A stretch of DNA of 8,386 bases from Sphingomonadaceae bacterium. GTDB lineage: Bacteria; Pseudomonadota; Alphaproteobacteria; Sphingomonadales; Sphingomonadaceae. Location of the stretch: contig JACDGO010000072.1 in assembly GCA_013821585.1 (NCBI GenBank), positions 1 through 8,386 of the forward strand. Direction: 5' to 3'. Position 1 is the stretch's first letter; each line of letters begins with the position of its first letter. A program made the position numbers and the translations under genes. Of this stretch, positions 1 through 6,219 are shown in pieces. The notes beneath the pieces are model-generated. The model was not told the DNA's origin. It did no database searches and worked only from the letters and a program-made list of their open reading frames with translations.

Positions 1-194
1 ACTTCGGGGAAAAAGCGCGCGAGCGACTTGCCCGATTTGGACGTAAGGTCGATCGCGTCGCCACAGCGAAACGCGAGACAGCGAAAGCCGTCCCATTTCG
101 GTTCGAACTGCCAGCCGGAGTCCGTCGGCAGCGCGTCGACGAGTTTGGCCTCCATCGGCGAGATCGCCGCGGCGATCGGCCGCTCGAAGCTCAC
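1..194 (-). CDS. ATP-dependent DNA ligase, LigC-like (partial, N-terminus only)
   Basis: The visible N-terminal ~64 residues match the start of the adenylation domain of ATP-dependent DNA ligases. They contain the context ISPMEAKLV and then EPKWDGFR, the nucleotidyltransferase motif I (KxDGxR), with K33 the predicted lysine that carries AMP. Such enzymes seal nicks; bacterial LigC/LigD types act in non-homologous end joining or base-excision repair. The KWDGFR form and the short lead-in look more like stand-alone LigC than the ligase domain of LigD, but most of the protein is outside the window. The GTG start at 194-192 is chosen because it gives the usual N-terminus length; ATG at codon 14 would remove part of the conserved lead. 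It begins 4 nt after the stop of the 82-aa gene, so the two are probably co-transcribed and translationally coupled. The ligase assignment is confident; the LigC subtype is an inference. Confidence 0.82.
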   Translation of the reverse strand, partial: MSFERPIAAAISPMEAKLVDALPTDSGWQFEPKWDGFRCLAFRCGDAIDLTSKSGKSLARFFPE

Positions 195-198
195 CCGC

Positions 199-447
199 TT
201 ACTTGCGTCCAGGCGCCTTTTTCCGTGCGGGCGCTTTCTTCGCCGCGCGAATGGCCGGGATCGCCGCGGCCGCGACGGCGCCGGCGGCAATTGCGGCGCC
301 AGCGGCTATGGCCGTCTTGGGGTTGTCCCTGACCACTTGGGCAATTTGATCCGCACCTTCGGTAATACGAGCGCGCACTCCCTTGGTGCTTACGGACACG
401 TTTTGAAGGCCGGGGCCATCGACGGCGATATCGTGCGCATCAGGCAT
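199..447 (-). CDS. Small Ala-rich protein with a membrane-like segment and a basic tail
   Basis: 82 residues in three parts. The polar N-terminus (about 1-40) includes an amphipathic stretch GVRARITEGADQIAQVVRDN. It is followed by a Gly/Ala-rich hydrophobic segment (about 43-66) that could span the membrane or form an Ala helix, and by a C-terminal tail KKAPARKKAPGRK like the Lys/Ala/Pro tails of histone-like proteins. The start ATG (447-445) is preceded by a strong Shine-Dalgarno AAAGGAG at 460-454. It is the first gene of a minus-strand unit with the DNA ligase, under an EcfG-type promoter at 480-505, so stress induction is expected. The layout recalls DUF883/ElaB-like stress proteins (helix plus glycine-rich segment), but those lack this basic tail and I see no diagnostic motif. 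A role in tethering or nucleic-acid binding is speculation; function unknown. Confidence 0.75.
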   Translation of the reverse strand: MPDAHDIAVDGPGLQNVSVSTKGVRARITEGADQIAQVVRDNPKTAIAAGAAIAAGAVAAAAIPAIRAAKKAPARKKAPGRK

Positions 448-453
448 TGGGAG

Positions 454-460
454 CTCCTTT
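454..460 (-). promoter_or_regulatory. Strong ribosome binding site of the 82-aa gene
   Basis: Read on the minus strand, AAAGGAG lies 6 nt before the ATG at 447. This fixes the start and argues that the small ORF is really translated. Confidence 0.7.
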
Positions 461-479
461 GGTTCAAAATCGAATCGTC

Positions 480-505
480 AACGAATATTGTGCGGTGCGT
501 GTTCC
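480..505 (-). promoter_or_regulatory. EcfG (general stress response) promoter of the 82-aa protein/ligase operon
   Basis: On the minus strand the -35 element GGAAC (505-501) is followed by exactly 17 nt and then CGTT (483-480). This matches the consensus GGAAC-N16/17-CGTT recognised by EcfG-family sigma factors, which control the alphaproteobacterial general stress response. The predicted transcription start falls near 470-475, just upstream of the AAAGGAG ribosome binding site, which is the right geometry. I looked for the same motif upstream of the other genes here and saw no second match. Confidence 0.72.
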
Positions 506-776
506 TGGGTGTCATCGAGGGAGTGCCTGTTGCCCGACCGGCGGACCCTGGACGACCCCGCATTGGGAGCACGCAAGCGCAACGATTACTGTCACGCACG
601 TTTCATCGAGATGCCAGCGCCAATGCAGAATGGCGTCGGCCGCGGCAGTAGGCTTCGCTGTCCAACCCGTTGCAATCGATCACCTGACGCGCCAGTCGGG
701 TCGCCCTCGACGGTCGCAACGATCTTACTTGAATTTGCACTCGTCAGTGCCTCGGCCGCAAAAAAGGCAAGCTGAT

Positions 777-1151
777 ATGAGTGAACGCACCATCGCATGG
801 ATATTCCGCGGGGCAGCCATCTGGGGAGCGTTGATCCTAACGCCGATTTATTTTCTTGAGACTAGCGTCGCGGCGCCCGCCGCACACCTCGCCGCACCAG
901 AATATTTTTACGGCTTTATCAGCGCGGCGTTGAGCTTTCAGCTGGTTTACTGGACCATTGGCGGCGATCCGCAGCGGCACCGTGCACTCATGCCGATCGC
1001 GGTGATCGCCAAACTGAGCTTTTGGATTCCGGTCGTGATCCTCTGGGCGCTCGGCCGCACCGCAACCGGCACCTTCGCGTTCAGTTGCGGCGATCTGTTT
1101 CTAGCGGTTGCGTTCTTTGCCGCGTGGAGGTCAGGCGGGCGGCGAGCCTGA
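777..1151 (+). CDS. Small four-helix integral membrane protein, unknown function
   Basis: 124 residues with four probable membrane helices at about 8-26, 43-61, 71-93 and 98-117. A short polar loop GGDPQRHRALMP joins helices 2 and 3, and the tail RSGGRR is basic. It resembles small uncharacterised bacterial inner-membrane proteins with a conserved DPxRHRxLMP-type loop, but I cannot give a named family. The frame is open far upstream (to 447), but that extension is low-complexity, Cys/Arg-rich and unlike a protein. The ATG at 777 is therefore chosen, with a weak AAGG about 9 nt upstream. The next reliable gene begins about 590 bp downstream, so it is probably monocistronic. No function can be assigned. 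Confidence 0.7.
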   Translation: MSERTIAWIFRGAAIWGALILTPIYFLETSVAAPAAHLAAPEYFYGFISAALSFQLVYWTIGGDPQRHRALMPIAVIAKLSFWIPVVILWALGRTATGTFAFSCGDLFLAVAFFAAWRSGGRRA

Positions 1152-1459
1152 CCTGATTGCCGAGGCGTTGCGGCATCGAGACCGATGCGGTGACCGCGGC
1201 AATACGTGCATCCTCCTTCGTAACGTCGATGCGGGGACCGAGCCGTGCGACAGTTCGCGGGTGCCGTCATCCACTCGTTTGCGCCTTTCGACGCGCACAA
1301 GGCGTGGTCGCCGCGCGAAGTCCACGATGAGCTTTCGGCGCTGAGTCATGTTGTTCGCGTGAGGCGCGACATTCCATTCGACTTGCCTTTCGAACGGAAC
1401 ATTGGTCTCGTCATCGAGTCGCCGCGCCGAGCTCAGCGCGGTCGCCCCGAGGATTGCCA
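1152..1459. other. Gene-poor stretch
   Basis: No reading frame here gives convincing protein sequence. Several overlapping open frames exist on both strands, but all are Arg-rich translations typical of shadow frames in GC-rich DNA, without ribosome binding sites. One short minus-strand run (about 1131-1255) reads like protein, but it has an in-frame stop upstream and no start codon. I see no hairpin or repeat of note. Confidence 0.5.
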
Positions 1460-1626
1460 ATGTCCGCCGACCTTACGACTCCATCCAGGAGGGCTTGCGC
1501 GTACGCCCAATTGGCTGCGGCGCGATCTCGGCAGCAGTGACGAGGCCGCGCGCAAACGCTCCGAGGAGACGCTCGCTGCGATGGATCGCCGCCGCGCTCG
1601 ACGAAGGCTCAGGGTCGAGGCGGTAG
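1460..1626 (+). pseudogene. Probable frameshifted remnant of a ~56-aa small protein gene
   Basis: An ATG at 1460 with GAGGA about 7 nt upstream starts MSADL. The sense then jumps frame to YDSIQEGL (about 1475-1497), again to ARTPNWLRRDLGSSDEAARK and on to ETLAAM (to about 1582), and finally back to IAAALDEGSGSRR, ending at TAG 1624-1626. Stitched together these make one coherent, helix-rich small protein, whereas each frame alone becomes nonsense outside its segment. Three single-base indels would be required: two losses and one gain, the latter at the GG around 1582-1583. The pattern W-R-x-D-L...R-x-EE-T-L-A-A-M-I resembles short hypothetical proteins common in sphingomonads (DUF6771-like, from memory and unverified). 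Alternatives are a sequencing artefact or coincidence. Confidence 0.35.
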
Positions 1627-1727
1627 CCTGACTCCCTCAAACACCGCGCATCACCGCATAAAATGCTGGTGCCATTCTGGAAGCTGCGGTCGTTCAGGTA
1701 GCTTAGGCAACATGCCAGCCAATGCCT

Positions 1728-1734
1728 AAGGAGG
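1728..1734 (+). promoter_or_regulatory. Perfect Shine-Dalgarno of the 85-aa gene
   Basis: AAGGAGG is placed 6 nt before the ATG at 1741. It is the strongest ribosome binding site in the window and decides in favour of the 85-aa frame over overlapping frames. Confidence 0.7.
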
Positions 1735-1740
1735 CACAGG

Positions 1741-1998
1741 ATGTCCGACGATTACGCCCACGGCCGACGGGATGGTCTGCGACTTGCCCTGGCTATCCTC
1801 GCGGCTGAGGAGGCCAAGTGGTCGGCGTTGCTTGGCGAGAGCCGATCATGGCGGACCAACGCAACTCGCGAAACGCGACACAAGGCGCTGCAGGTGGCAC
1901 AAAAGCGAGTGCAGACAGTCCTAAACCGACTGATTCCGGACAACGCCACAGGGATGAATTCAGAGCTCGCTTCAGCCCTCGCAAAGATCGGCCTCTGA
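1741..1998 (+). CDS. Small soluble helical protein, unknown function
   Basis: 85 residues, mostly predicted helix, with no membrane segment and no Cys. An N-terminal helix (about 5-32, GRRDGLRLALAILAAEEAKW) is followed by a polar linker, a second amphipathic helix (about 42-65, ETRHKALQVAQKRVQTVLNR) and a short C-terminal helix. The spacing of hydrophobics suggests a helical hairpin. The start is supported by a perfect AAGGAGG ribosome binding site. I do not recognise the family. It stands alone between the decayed small gene and the DUF6481-like gene, both on the same strand, about 260 bp from the next start. A second frame (1848-2048) overlaps its 3' half but has a much poorer initiation region. 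Confidence 0.65.
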   Translation: MSDDYAHGRRDGLRLALAILAAEEAKWSALLGESRSWRTNATRETRHKALQVAQKRVQTVLNRLIPDNATGMNSELASALAKIGL

Positions 1999-2106
1999 TA
2001 TACGTTCCGCCTATGATTGCGGGCTTAATCGTAATGGGGCGTCGGTAGGACGGCTTCCCGTTCGAATGGCGACGTTCGGGCTGAGAGGGTCTGCTCCCGC
2101 CAGCCG

Positions 2107-2154
2107 CCGCCCTAATTCGGGCGGGCCGCCGCAATCCTCTCGGTTTTGCCGAGA
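2107..2154. other. Two tandem hairpins in the spacer before the DUF6481-like gene
   Basis: CCGCCC-TAATTC-GGGCGG (2107-2124) and TCTCGG-TTTTG-CCGAGA (2138-2154) are perfect 6-bp inverted repeats. Neither is followed by a T run on either strand, so they are not clear intrinsic terminators. They may end transcripts from the 85-aa gene or fold in the DNA. The rest of 1999-2200 shows nothing recognisable. Confidence 0.3.
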
Positions 2155-2201
2155 CGGTTCCAGAGCTCCGGTTTGATCTAGCGAACCTCGTCAGCGCCAG
2201 C

Positions 2202-2230
2202 TTGAAAGCAGGGCAATCGCCGCATAAATC
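2202..2230 (+). promoter_or_regulatory. Possible housekeeping promoter of the DUF6481-like gene
   Basis: TTGAAA (2202-2207) is separated by 17 nt from TAAATC (2225-2230). The -35 box is 5/6 to consensus, the -10 is weak. The start of transcription would fall near 2237, leaving a leader of about 22 nt that contains AAGGA (2247-2251). Confidence 0.33.
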
Positions 2231-2258
2231 GCAGCGTATCAAGTTCCAAGGACAACTG

Positions 2259-2606
2259 GTGACCTCGTTCAAACATCCTTCATTTCAAGATCGTTTAGCG
2301 TCAGCCGCAAAGGCCAAGCAAAGGGCGCTGGATCAACTGAAGGCCAAACCCCCCGTCGACGAAGCCCGAGCAGCGGAACAGCGCCAGGAGTGGGAAGCGC
2401 GCGCGCAGATCCTCGCCGAGGAGCGAGCCGCTAAGGCCGCGGCTAGCGCATTGGCAAAATCCGAAAAAGCGGCGGCGAAGACCGCCGAGCTTGCCGAAGC
2501 GGAGGCTGCGGCCGAGCTCAAAGCTATCCGTTTGAAGCCCCCTAATGCAGCAGAAATGAAAGCGGCGCGTGATGCCCGCTATGCGGCTCGCCACGCGCGA
2601 AAGTAG
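2259..2606 (+). CDS. DUF6481-like small Ala/Lys/Glu-rich coiled-coil protein
   Basis: 115 residues starting (GTG) TSFKHPSFQDRL, then a long charged Ala/Glu/Lys/Arg helix (about 15-85), and ending in KAARDARYAARHARK. The FK-x-PSFxDR-x-x-AAxAK opening and the ARDARYAARxARK end are what I remember of the DUF6481 family in sphingomonads and relatives, whose role is unknown. The high-charge single-helix composition suggests an extended coiled coil and possibly nucleic-acid or ribosome contact, which is inference. The start is set at GTG 2259 because the family begins a few residues before FKxPSF and AAGGA sits 7 nt upstream. The open frame reaches a TTG at 2202, but that codon is better explained as part of a promoter. 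A hairpin follows the stop. Confidence 0.75.
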   Translation: MTSFKHPSFQDRLASAAKAKQRALDQLKAKPPVDEARAAEQRQEWEARAQILAEERAAKAAASALAKSEKAAAKTAELAEAEAAAELKAIRLKPPNAAEMKAARDARYAARHARK

Positions 2607-2615
2607 CTCATCGAC

Positions 2616-2634
2616 GCAAACGCCTCCCGTTTGC
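2616..2634 (+). terminator. Possible terminator hairpin after the DUF6481-like gene
   Basis: GCAAACG-CCTCC-CGTTTGC is a perfect 7-bp stem with a 5-nt loop, beginning 10 nt after the stop codon. There is no clean T run after it, so factor-independent termination is not assured; it may instead protect the mRNA 3' end. Confidence 0.4.
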
Positions 2635-2779
2635 TGTCGGTTCGATAGCCGCCGGGCAGCTACGCGCCCGTTCCCGCCATTAAACGCCGAGATTCTCAAT
2701 CCTGTAATCGGGTCGTGCGCATCCGCTGAAGCTGACTCCTGCCATCGTGCGATAGGTCTGTCGGAGCCTGCTCGATAGC

Positions 2780-3105
2780 TGGTGCGGGCGGTGGGAATCG
2801 AACCCACACGGGCATAAGCCCAACGGATTTTCATACCAGCTACGGCTTTCGCCGCCGCCCGCGCCCTCAATCAGGAACGCGCGTTTGTGGTCTGGACTAT
2901 CCCTTCACCATGCTTCGGCCAGGCCGGAGGGTAGGTGCTGCCCGTCTAGTCTCTACACCTTCCTCGATGCTTTCGCGCCGTGGCTTGGCTCGGGATCGCC
3001 ATCTGACAGGGTTCCCCGAATTTGAGCAGTTCTGCATCGCGGGTTTCCCCGCGAGCACTCAATCTGGCTTAAGTCCGTTGCGTCTACCGGTTCCGCCACG
3101 CCCGC
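2780..3105 (-). tRNA. tRNA-Leu(UAA), interrupted by a group I intron
   Basis: The 5' exon is 3105-3071 and the 3' exon 2831-2780, giving an 87-nt tRNA including an encoded CCA. The arms check base by base: acceptor GCGGGCG/CGCCCGC, a 3-bp D stem with the class II D loop GAACCGGTAGA, and anticodon stem ACGGA/TCCGT with loop CTTAAAA. There is a class II variable arm GGGC-TTAT-GCCC, T stem GTGGG/CCCAC with loop TTCGATT, and A73, the leucine discriminator. Joining after U34 (3071) restores the anticodon UAA and a 7-nt loop, so the intron lies between U34 and A35. It reads UUA codons (and UUG by wobble), rare in a GC-rich genome. A promoter lies just upstream; no clear terminator is visible after the CCA. 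This is a functional gene only if the intron splices. Confidence 0.93.
2832..3070 (-). ncRNA. Self-splicing group I intron in tRNA-Leu(UAA)
   Basis: 239 nt without an ORF. P1: exon ACUU (3074-3071) pairs with intron GAGU (3060-3057), with the obligatory U-G wobble at the 5' splice site. P2: TCGCGGG-GAAA-CCCGCGA (3054-3037). P4: TTCGGG (3020-3015) with CCCGAG (2994-2989), the latter followed by the conserved CCAAGCC. P7: GACTA (2951-2947) within the S element GTAGAGACTAGACGG, paired with TAGTC (2899-2895) in AAGGGATAGTCC. P9: CGGC-GAAA-GCCG (2854-2843). The intron ends with G at 2832, the expected omega-G. GAAA tetraloops on P2 and P9 plus the small size fit subgroup IC3, as in the Azoarcus tRNA-Ile and Anabaena tRNA-Leu introns. 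The insertion site is identical to the cyanobacterial/plastid Leu(UAA) intron. The identification is firm; the subgroup is inferred. Confidence 0.92.
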
Positions 3106-3117
3106 AATGCCAAGGCG

Positions 3118-3146
3118 GCTATAGGTCAAGCCCTTCGCGTCGCCAA
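3118..3146 (-). promoter_or_regulatory. tRNA-Leu promoter
   Basis: On the minus strand TTGGCG (3146-3141), 17 nt, TATAGC (3123-3118). The start of transcription would be near 3111, a few bases before the tRNA 5' end at 3105. The stretch after the -10 begins CGCC, a GC-rich discriminator as expected for stringently controlled stable-RNA promoters. A second TTGACC lies inside the spacer but is too close to the -10 to serve as -35. Confidence 0.5.
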
Positions 3147-3174
3147 GGGCGCGGGGCAGGGCGGTCGCCGCCGG

Positions 3175-4079
3175 TCAGCGGCCGCGCTTCGGGCGCCTGA
3201 CGTTGATCGCGCCGGCGTCGAGCATGTTCTTGATGTGCGAGGCGTAGTATTTTTCGATCATCTCGACACTCGTCCGGCAGTTCTTGGCGATCTGATAGAT
3301 GTCCGCGCCCTCCATCAAGCGCATGCAGATATAGGTATGGCGCAAGCTGTAGGTCGTCCGCGGATTGCCCTCGCGATCACGCTTCAGATCCAGCTCGCCA
3401 AGAATGGTGTTGAACAGCTCGCGCTGGATCGTCGGGAAGACCAGGTCCGACGGACCGAGCTCGTGCCGCTCGACCATGCGCATGAAGGGCAGAACCGCGC
3501 CCGGCATCGTCTTGGCATGGCCGACACCGCGCTTGCCGCGCACGGCGATGTGCAGGATTTTCTCGCGCTTGGGACCGTCCTACGCGATTTCGATGTCGCG
3601 GACTTGAATGTGGCGCGCCTCGTCCGGACGTAGTCCGGAAATGACCACGAACAGCACATAGTCGTGCAGGTCTTCGCACGCGGTGCGCCAGCGCTCCTTG
3701 ATCGGATTGCGGGCGCGAGCGCCGGTCGCGGTGTAGAGCTGCTTATATTCCTCGGGCGAGAACCAGGCTCGATGGGAAATTTTGCTTGACCCCCGTAGGG
3801 CGACGTCATGTCGGGCATGTGTTCGAGCCAGCCGTGCCGGTTCGCGGTCTTGAGGGTCTGGCGAAGGCAAACCCTTTCCTGATGAAGCGTGTTACGGGCA
3901 GGGGGCTTTCGCCCGGGAGCGGTCTTCATTCGATGAAGCCGGTAGTCCTGAATTAAGCCGGACGTGATCTCCGCGAGCACCTTGGTTCCGAAAAACGGAA
4001 TGAGGTGCTTCTCGATTCGTCGCTTGTGATTTGCGACGTAGATCGGGCTCCGCTCGCCAGGCGCAGATGCGCACAGCGG
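3175..4079 (-). pseudogene. Tyrosine recombinase/phage-type integrase, decayed
   Basis: About 300 codons remain of a site-specific integrase. The N-terminal SAM-like core-binding domain is readable from [15 protein letters not shown] to [13 protein letters not shown] (about 4049-3920). The sense then shifts frame at the AAAATTT run (3783-3777), consistent with loss of one base. The catalytic domain follows: SPEEYKQLY, the first Arg in SGLRPDEARH, the K in GHAKT, the Arg-His box YSLRHTYICMRL, and the nucleophile Tyr in MIEKYYASH. An in-frame TAG at 3582-3580, between DIEIA and DGPKREK, breaks it again. Upstream, the frame meets TGA at 4082-4080 and the expected first ~80 residues are missing. 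The gene points toward the tRNA-Leu, ending 70 bp before its 5' end, so it is probably the relic of an element once integrated here. The 3' part (3579-3175) stays open and keeps most catalytic residues, but without the DNA-binding part it is unlikely to work. Confidence 0.88.
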
Positions 4080-4087
4080 TCAAGCGG

Positions 4088-4116
4088 TTGCCGCTCCCCG
4101 GCGCGTCGCCTATCTG
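4088..4116 (+). promoter_or_regulatory. Possible promoter of the ABC exporter operon
   Basis: TTGCCG (4088-4093), 17 nt, TATCTG (4111-4116). The -10 ends only 8 nt before the ATG at 4125, so transcription would begin at or next to the start codon and give a leaderless mRNA. Both boxes are moderate matches only. Confidence 0.3.
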
Positions 4117-4124
4117 CCGCGGAG

Positions 4125-5059
<935 letters not shown>

Positions 5060-5060
<1 letters not shown>

Positions 5061-5827
5061 TGGCGTTCAACCGCTACGGCGTCTGGGCGATTTACACGTT
5101 CGAGGTCGCTCGCTTCGGGCGCACGATTCTGACCAGCCTGTTGACGCCCGTCATCACGACGTCGCTTTATTTCATCGTCTTCGGCTCGGCGATCGGATCG
5201 CGGATGACCGAAATCGGCGGCGTGCCCTATGGCGCGTTCATCGTGCCCGGGCTCATCATGCTGTCGATGTTCACGGAGAGCATCTTCAACGCCAGCTTCG
5301 GCATCTATATGCCCAAATGGGCGGGAACAATCTACGAATTGCTGTCGGCGCCGGTCTCCGCGTTCGAAACCGTGATAGCCTATGTCGGTGCGGCGGCGAC
5401 CAAATCGATGCTGCTGGGCCTCGTCATTTTCACCACCGCGCATCTGTTCGTGCATATCCACGTGCTCCACCCCTTCGCGATGCTCGCCTTCATGGCGCTG
5501 ATCGCTGTGACGTTCTGCCTGTTCGGCTTCATCATCGGCATCTGGGCGCAAAGCTTCGAGCAGCTTCAGGTCATCCCGCTGCTGGTCGTCATGCCGATGA
5601 CGTTCCTGGGGGGCGCGTTCTACTCGATCGACATGCTGCCGCCTGTCTGGCGAACGGTCACCTTGTTCAACCCGGTGGTCTATCTCATCAGCGGTTTCCG
5701 CTGGACTTTTTATGGCAAGAGCGATGTCGCGATCGGGATGAGCCTGGCGGCGACGCTCGGTTTTTCGGCGCTGTGTCTCGTCGTCATCGCGTGGATGTTC
5801 CGGACGGGCTATCGCCTGAAGAGCTAG
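5060..5827 (+). CDS. ABC-2 transporter permease, YadH-like
   Basis: 255 residues with six probable membrane helices (about 22-42, 57-80, 103-130, 133-157, 166-188 and 222-247). The family signature [19 protein letters not shown] is followed by [11 protein letters not shown], as in ABC-2 type permeases and E. coli YadH. It forms the inner-membrane channel for the upstream ATPase, probably as a dimer. The ATG at 5060 overlaps the TGA of the ATPase gene (TGATG), indicating translational coupling. A GTG just before it (5057) is an alternative start, and GGGAG at 5047-5051 could serve either. No periplasmic binding protein is present, which fits export; substrate not predictable. It ends only 4 nt from the convergent ihfB stop, leaving no room for a terminator between them. 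Confidence 0.92.
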
Positions 5828-5831
5828 CGCC

Positions 5832-6110
5832 TCACACGTTCAGGCGCGCGCGCATTTCCTTGCCGGGCTTGAAATAGGGAACGCGCTTTGCGTCGATCTC
5901 GACCGCGGCGCCAGTGCGCGGGTTGCGGCCGGTGCGACCGTCGCGCGCGCGGGTGGAAAACGTGCCGAAGCCGCGCAGCTCCACGCGTCCGCCGCTCGCA
6001 AGCTGCTCGCAGATCTCGTCGAAGAAGATCGTCACGATCCTGTCGACTTCGCGCGCCGACAGGCCGGGGTTTTCTCCCGCGATTTTTTCGATCAGTTCGG
6101 AACGGATCAC
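5832..6110 (-). CDS. ihfB: Integration host factor subunit beta
   Basis: 92 residues, full length for IHF-beta/HU. It begins [18 protein letters not shown] and has the dimer core [12 protein letters not shown]. The signature of the DNA-bending arm follows: [27 protein letters not shown], with the conserved Arg-Asn-Pro at the arm tip, whose proline intercalates into DNA, and the closing [11 protein letters not shown]. It pairs with IHF-alpha to bend DNA at promoters, replication origins and recombination sites. The start is GTG (6110-6108) with GGGGAA at 6121-6116 as ribosome binding site. The rpsA-ihfB order is a conserved proteobacterial neighbourhood, and a large inverted repeat separates the two here. 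HU is the alternative, but the N-terminus and the position after rpsA favour IhfB. Confidence 0.95.
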   Translation of the reverse strand: MIRSELIEKIAGENPGLSAREVDRIVTIFFDEICEQLASGGRVELRGFGTFSTRARDGRTGRNPRTGAAVEIDAKRVPYFKPGKEMRARLNV

Positions 6111-6171
6111 GCGTGTTCCCCGCTAGGTCGCGGTCAGCGTCTATCACCTATGTTAAGAGCGCTCAACAACC

Positions 6172-6207
6172 GCGGGCGATGATTTCGGTGGCGAAATCAT
6201 CGCCCGC
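6172..6207 (-). terminator. 16-bp perfect inverted repeat between rpsA and ihfB
   Basis: The arms GCGGGCGATGATTTCG (6172-6187) and its exact complement (6192-6207) enclose a 4-nt loop. The hairpin begins 13 nt after the rpsA stop, the expected place for an intrinsic terminator. On the minus strand it is followed by GGTTGTTGAG, a poor U tract, so it may be a partial terminator or an mRNA 3' stabiliser that lets some transcripts reach ihfB. Confidence 0.6.
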
Positions 6208-6219
6208 TATGTCAATGGC

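Noticed and set aside
447..776. Upstream extension of the four-helix membrane protein gene
   Set aside because: The extra residues are Cys/Arg-rich and unprotein-like and overlap the region of the divergent EcfG promoter; the ATG at 777 gives a compact membrane protein.
1131..1255. Minus-strand stretch reading like RIDVTKEDARIAAVTA
   Set aside because: It has an in-frame stop upstream, no start codon or ribosome binding site, and overlaps the end of the membrane protein gene; probably coincidence.
2780..2840. A stand-alone tRNA fragment or attachment-site scar from the lone 3' tRNA half
   Set aside because: The missing 5' half lies 239 nt upstream and the piece between them has group I intron structure, so it is one split gene.
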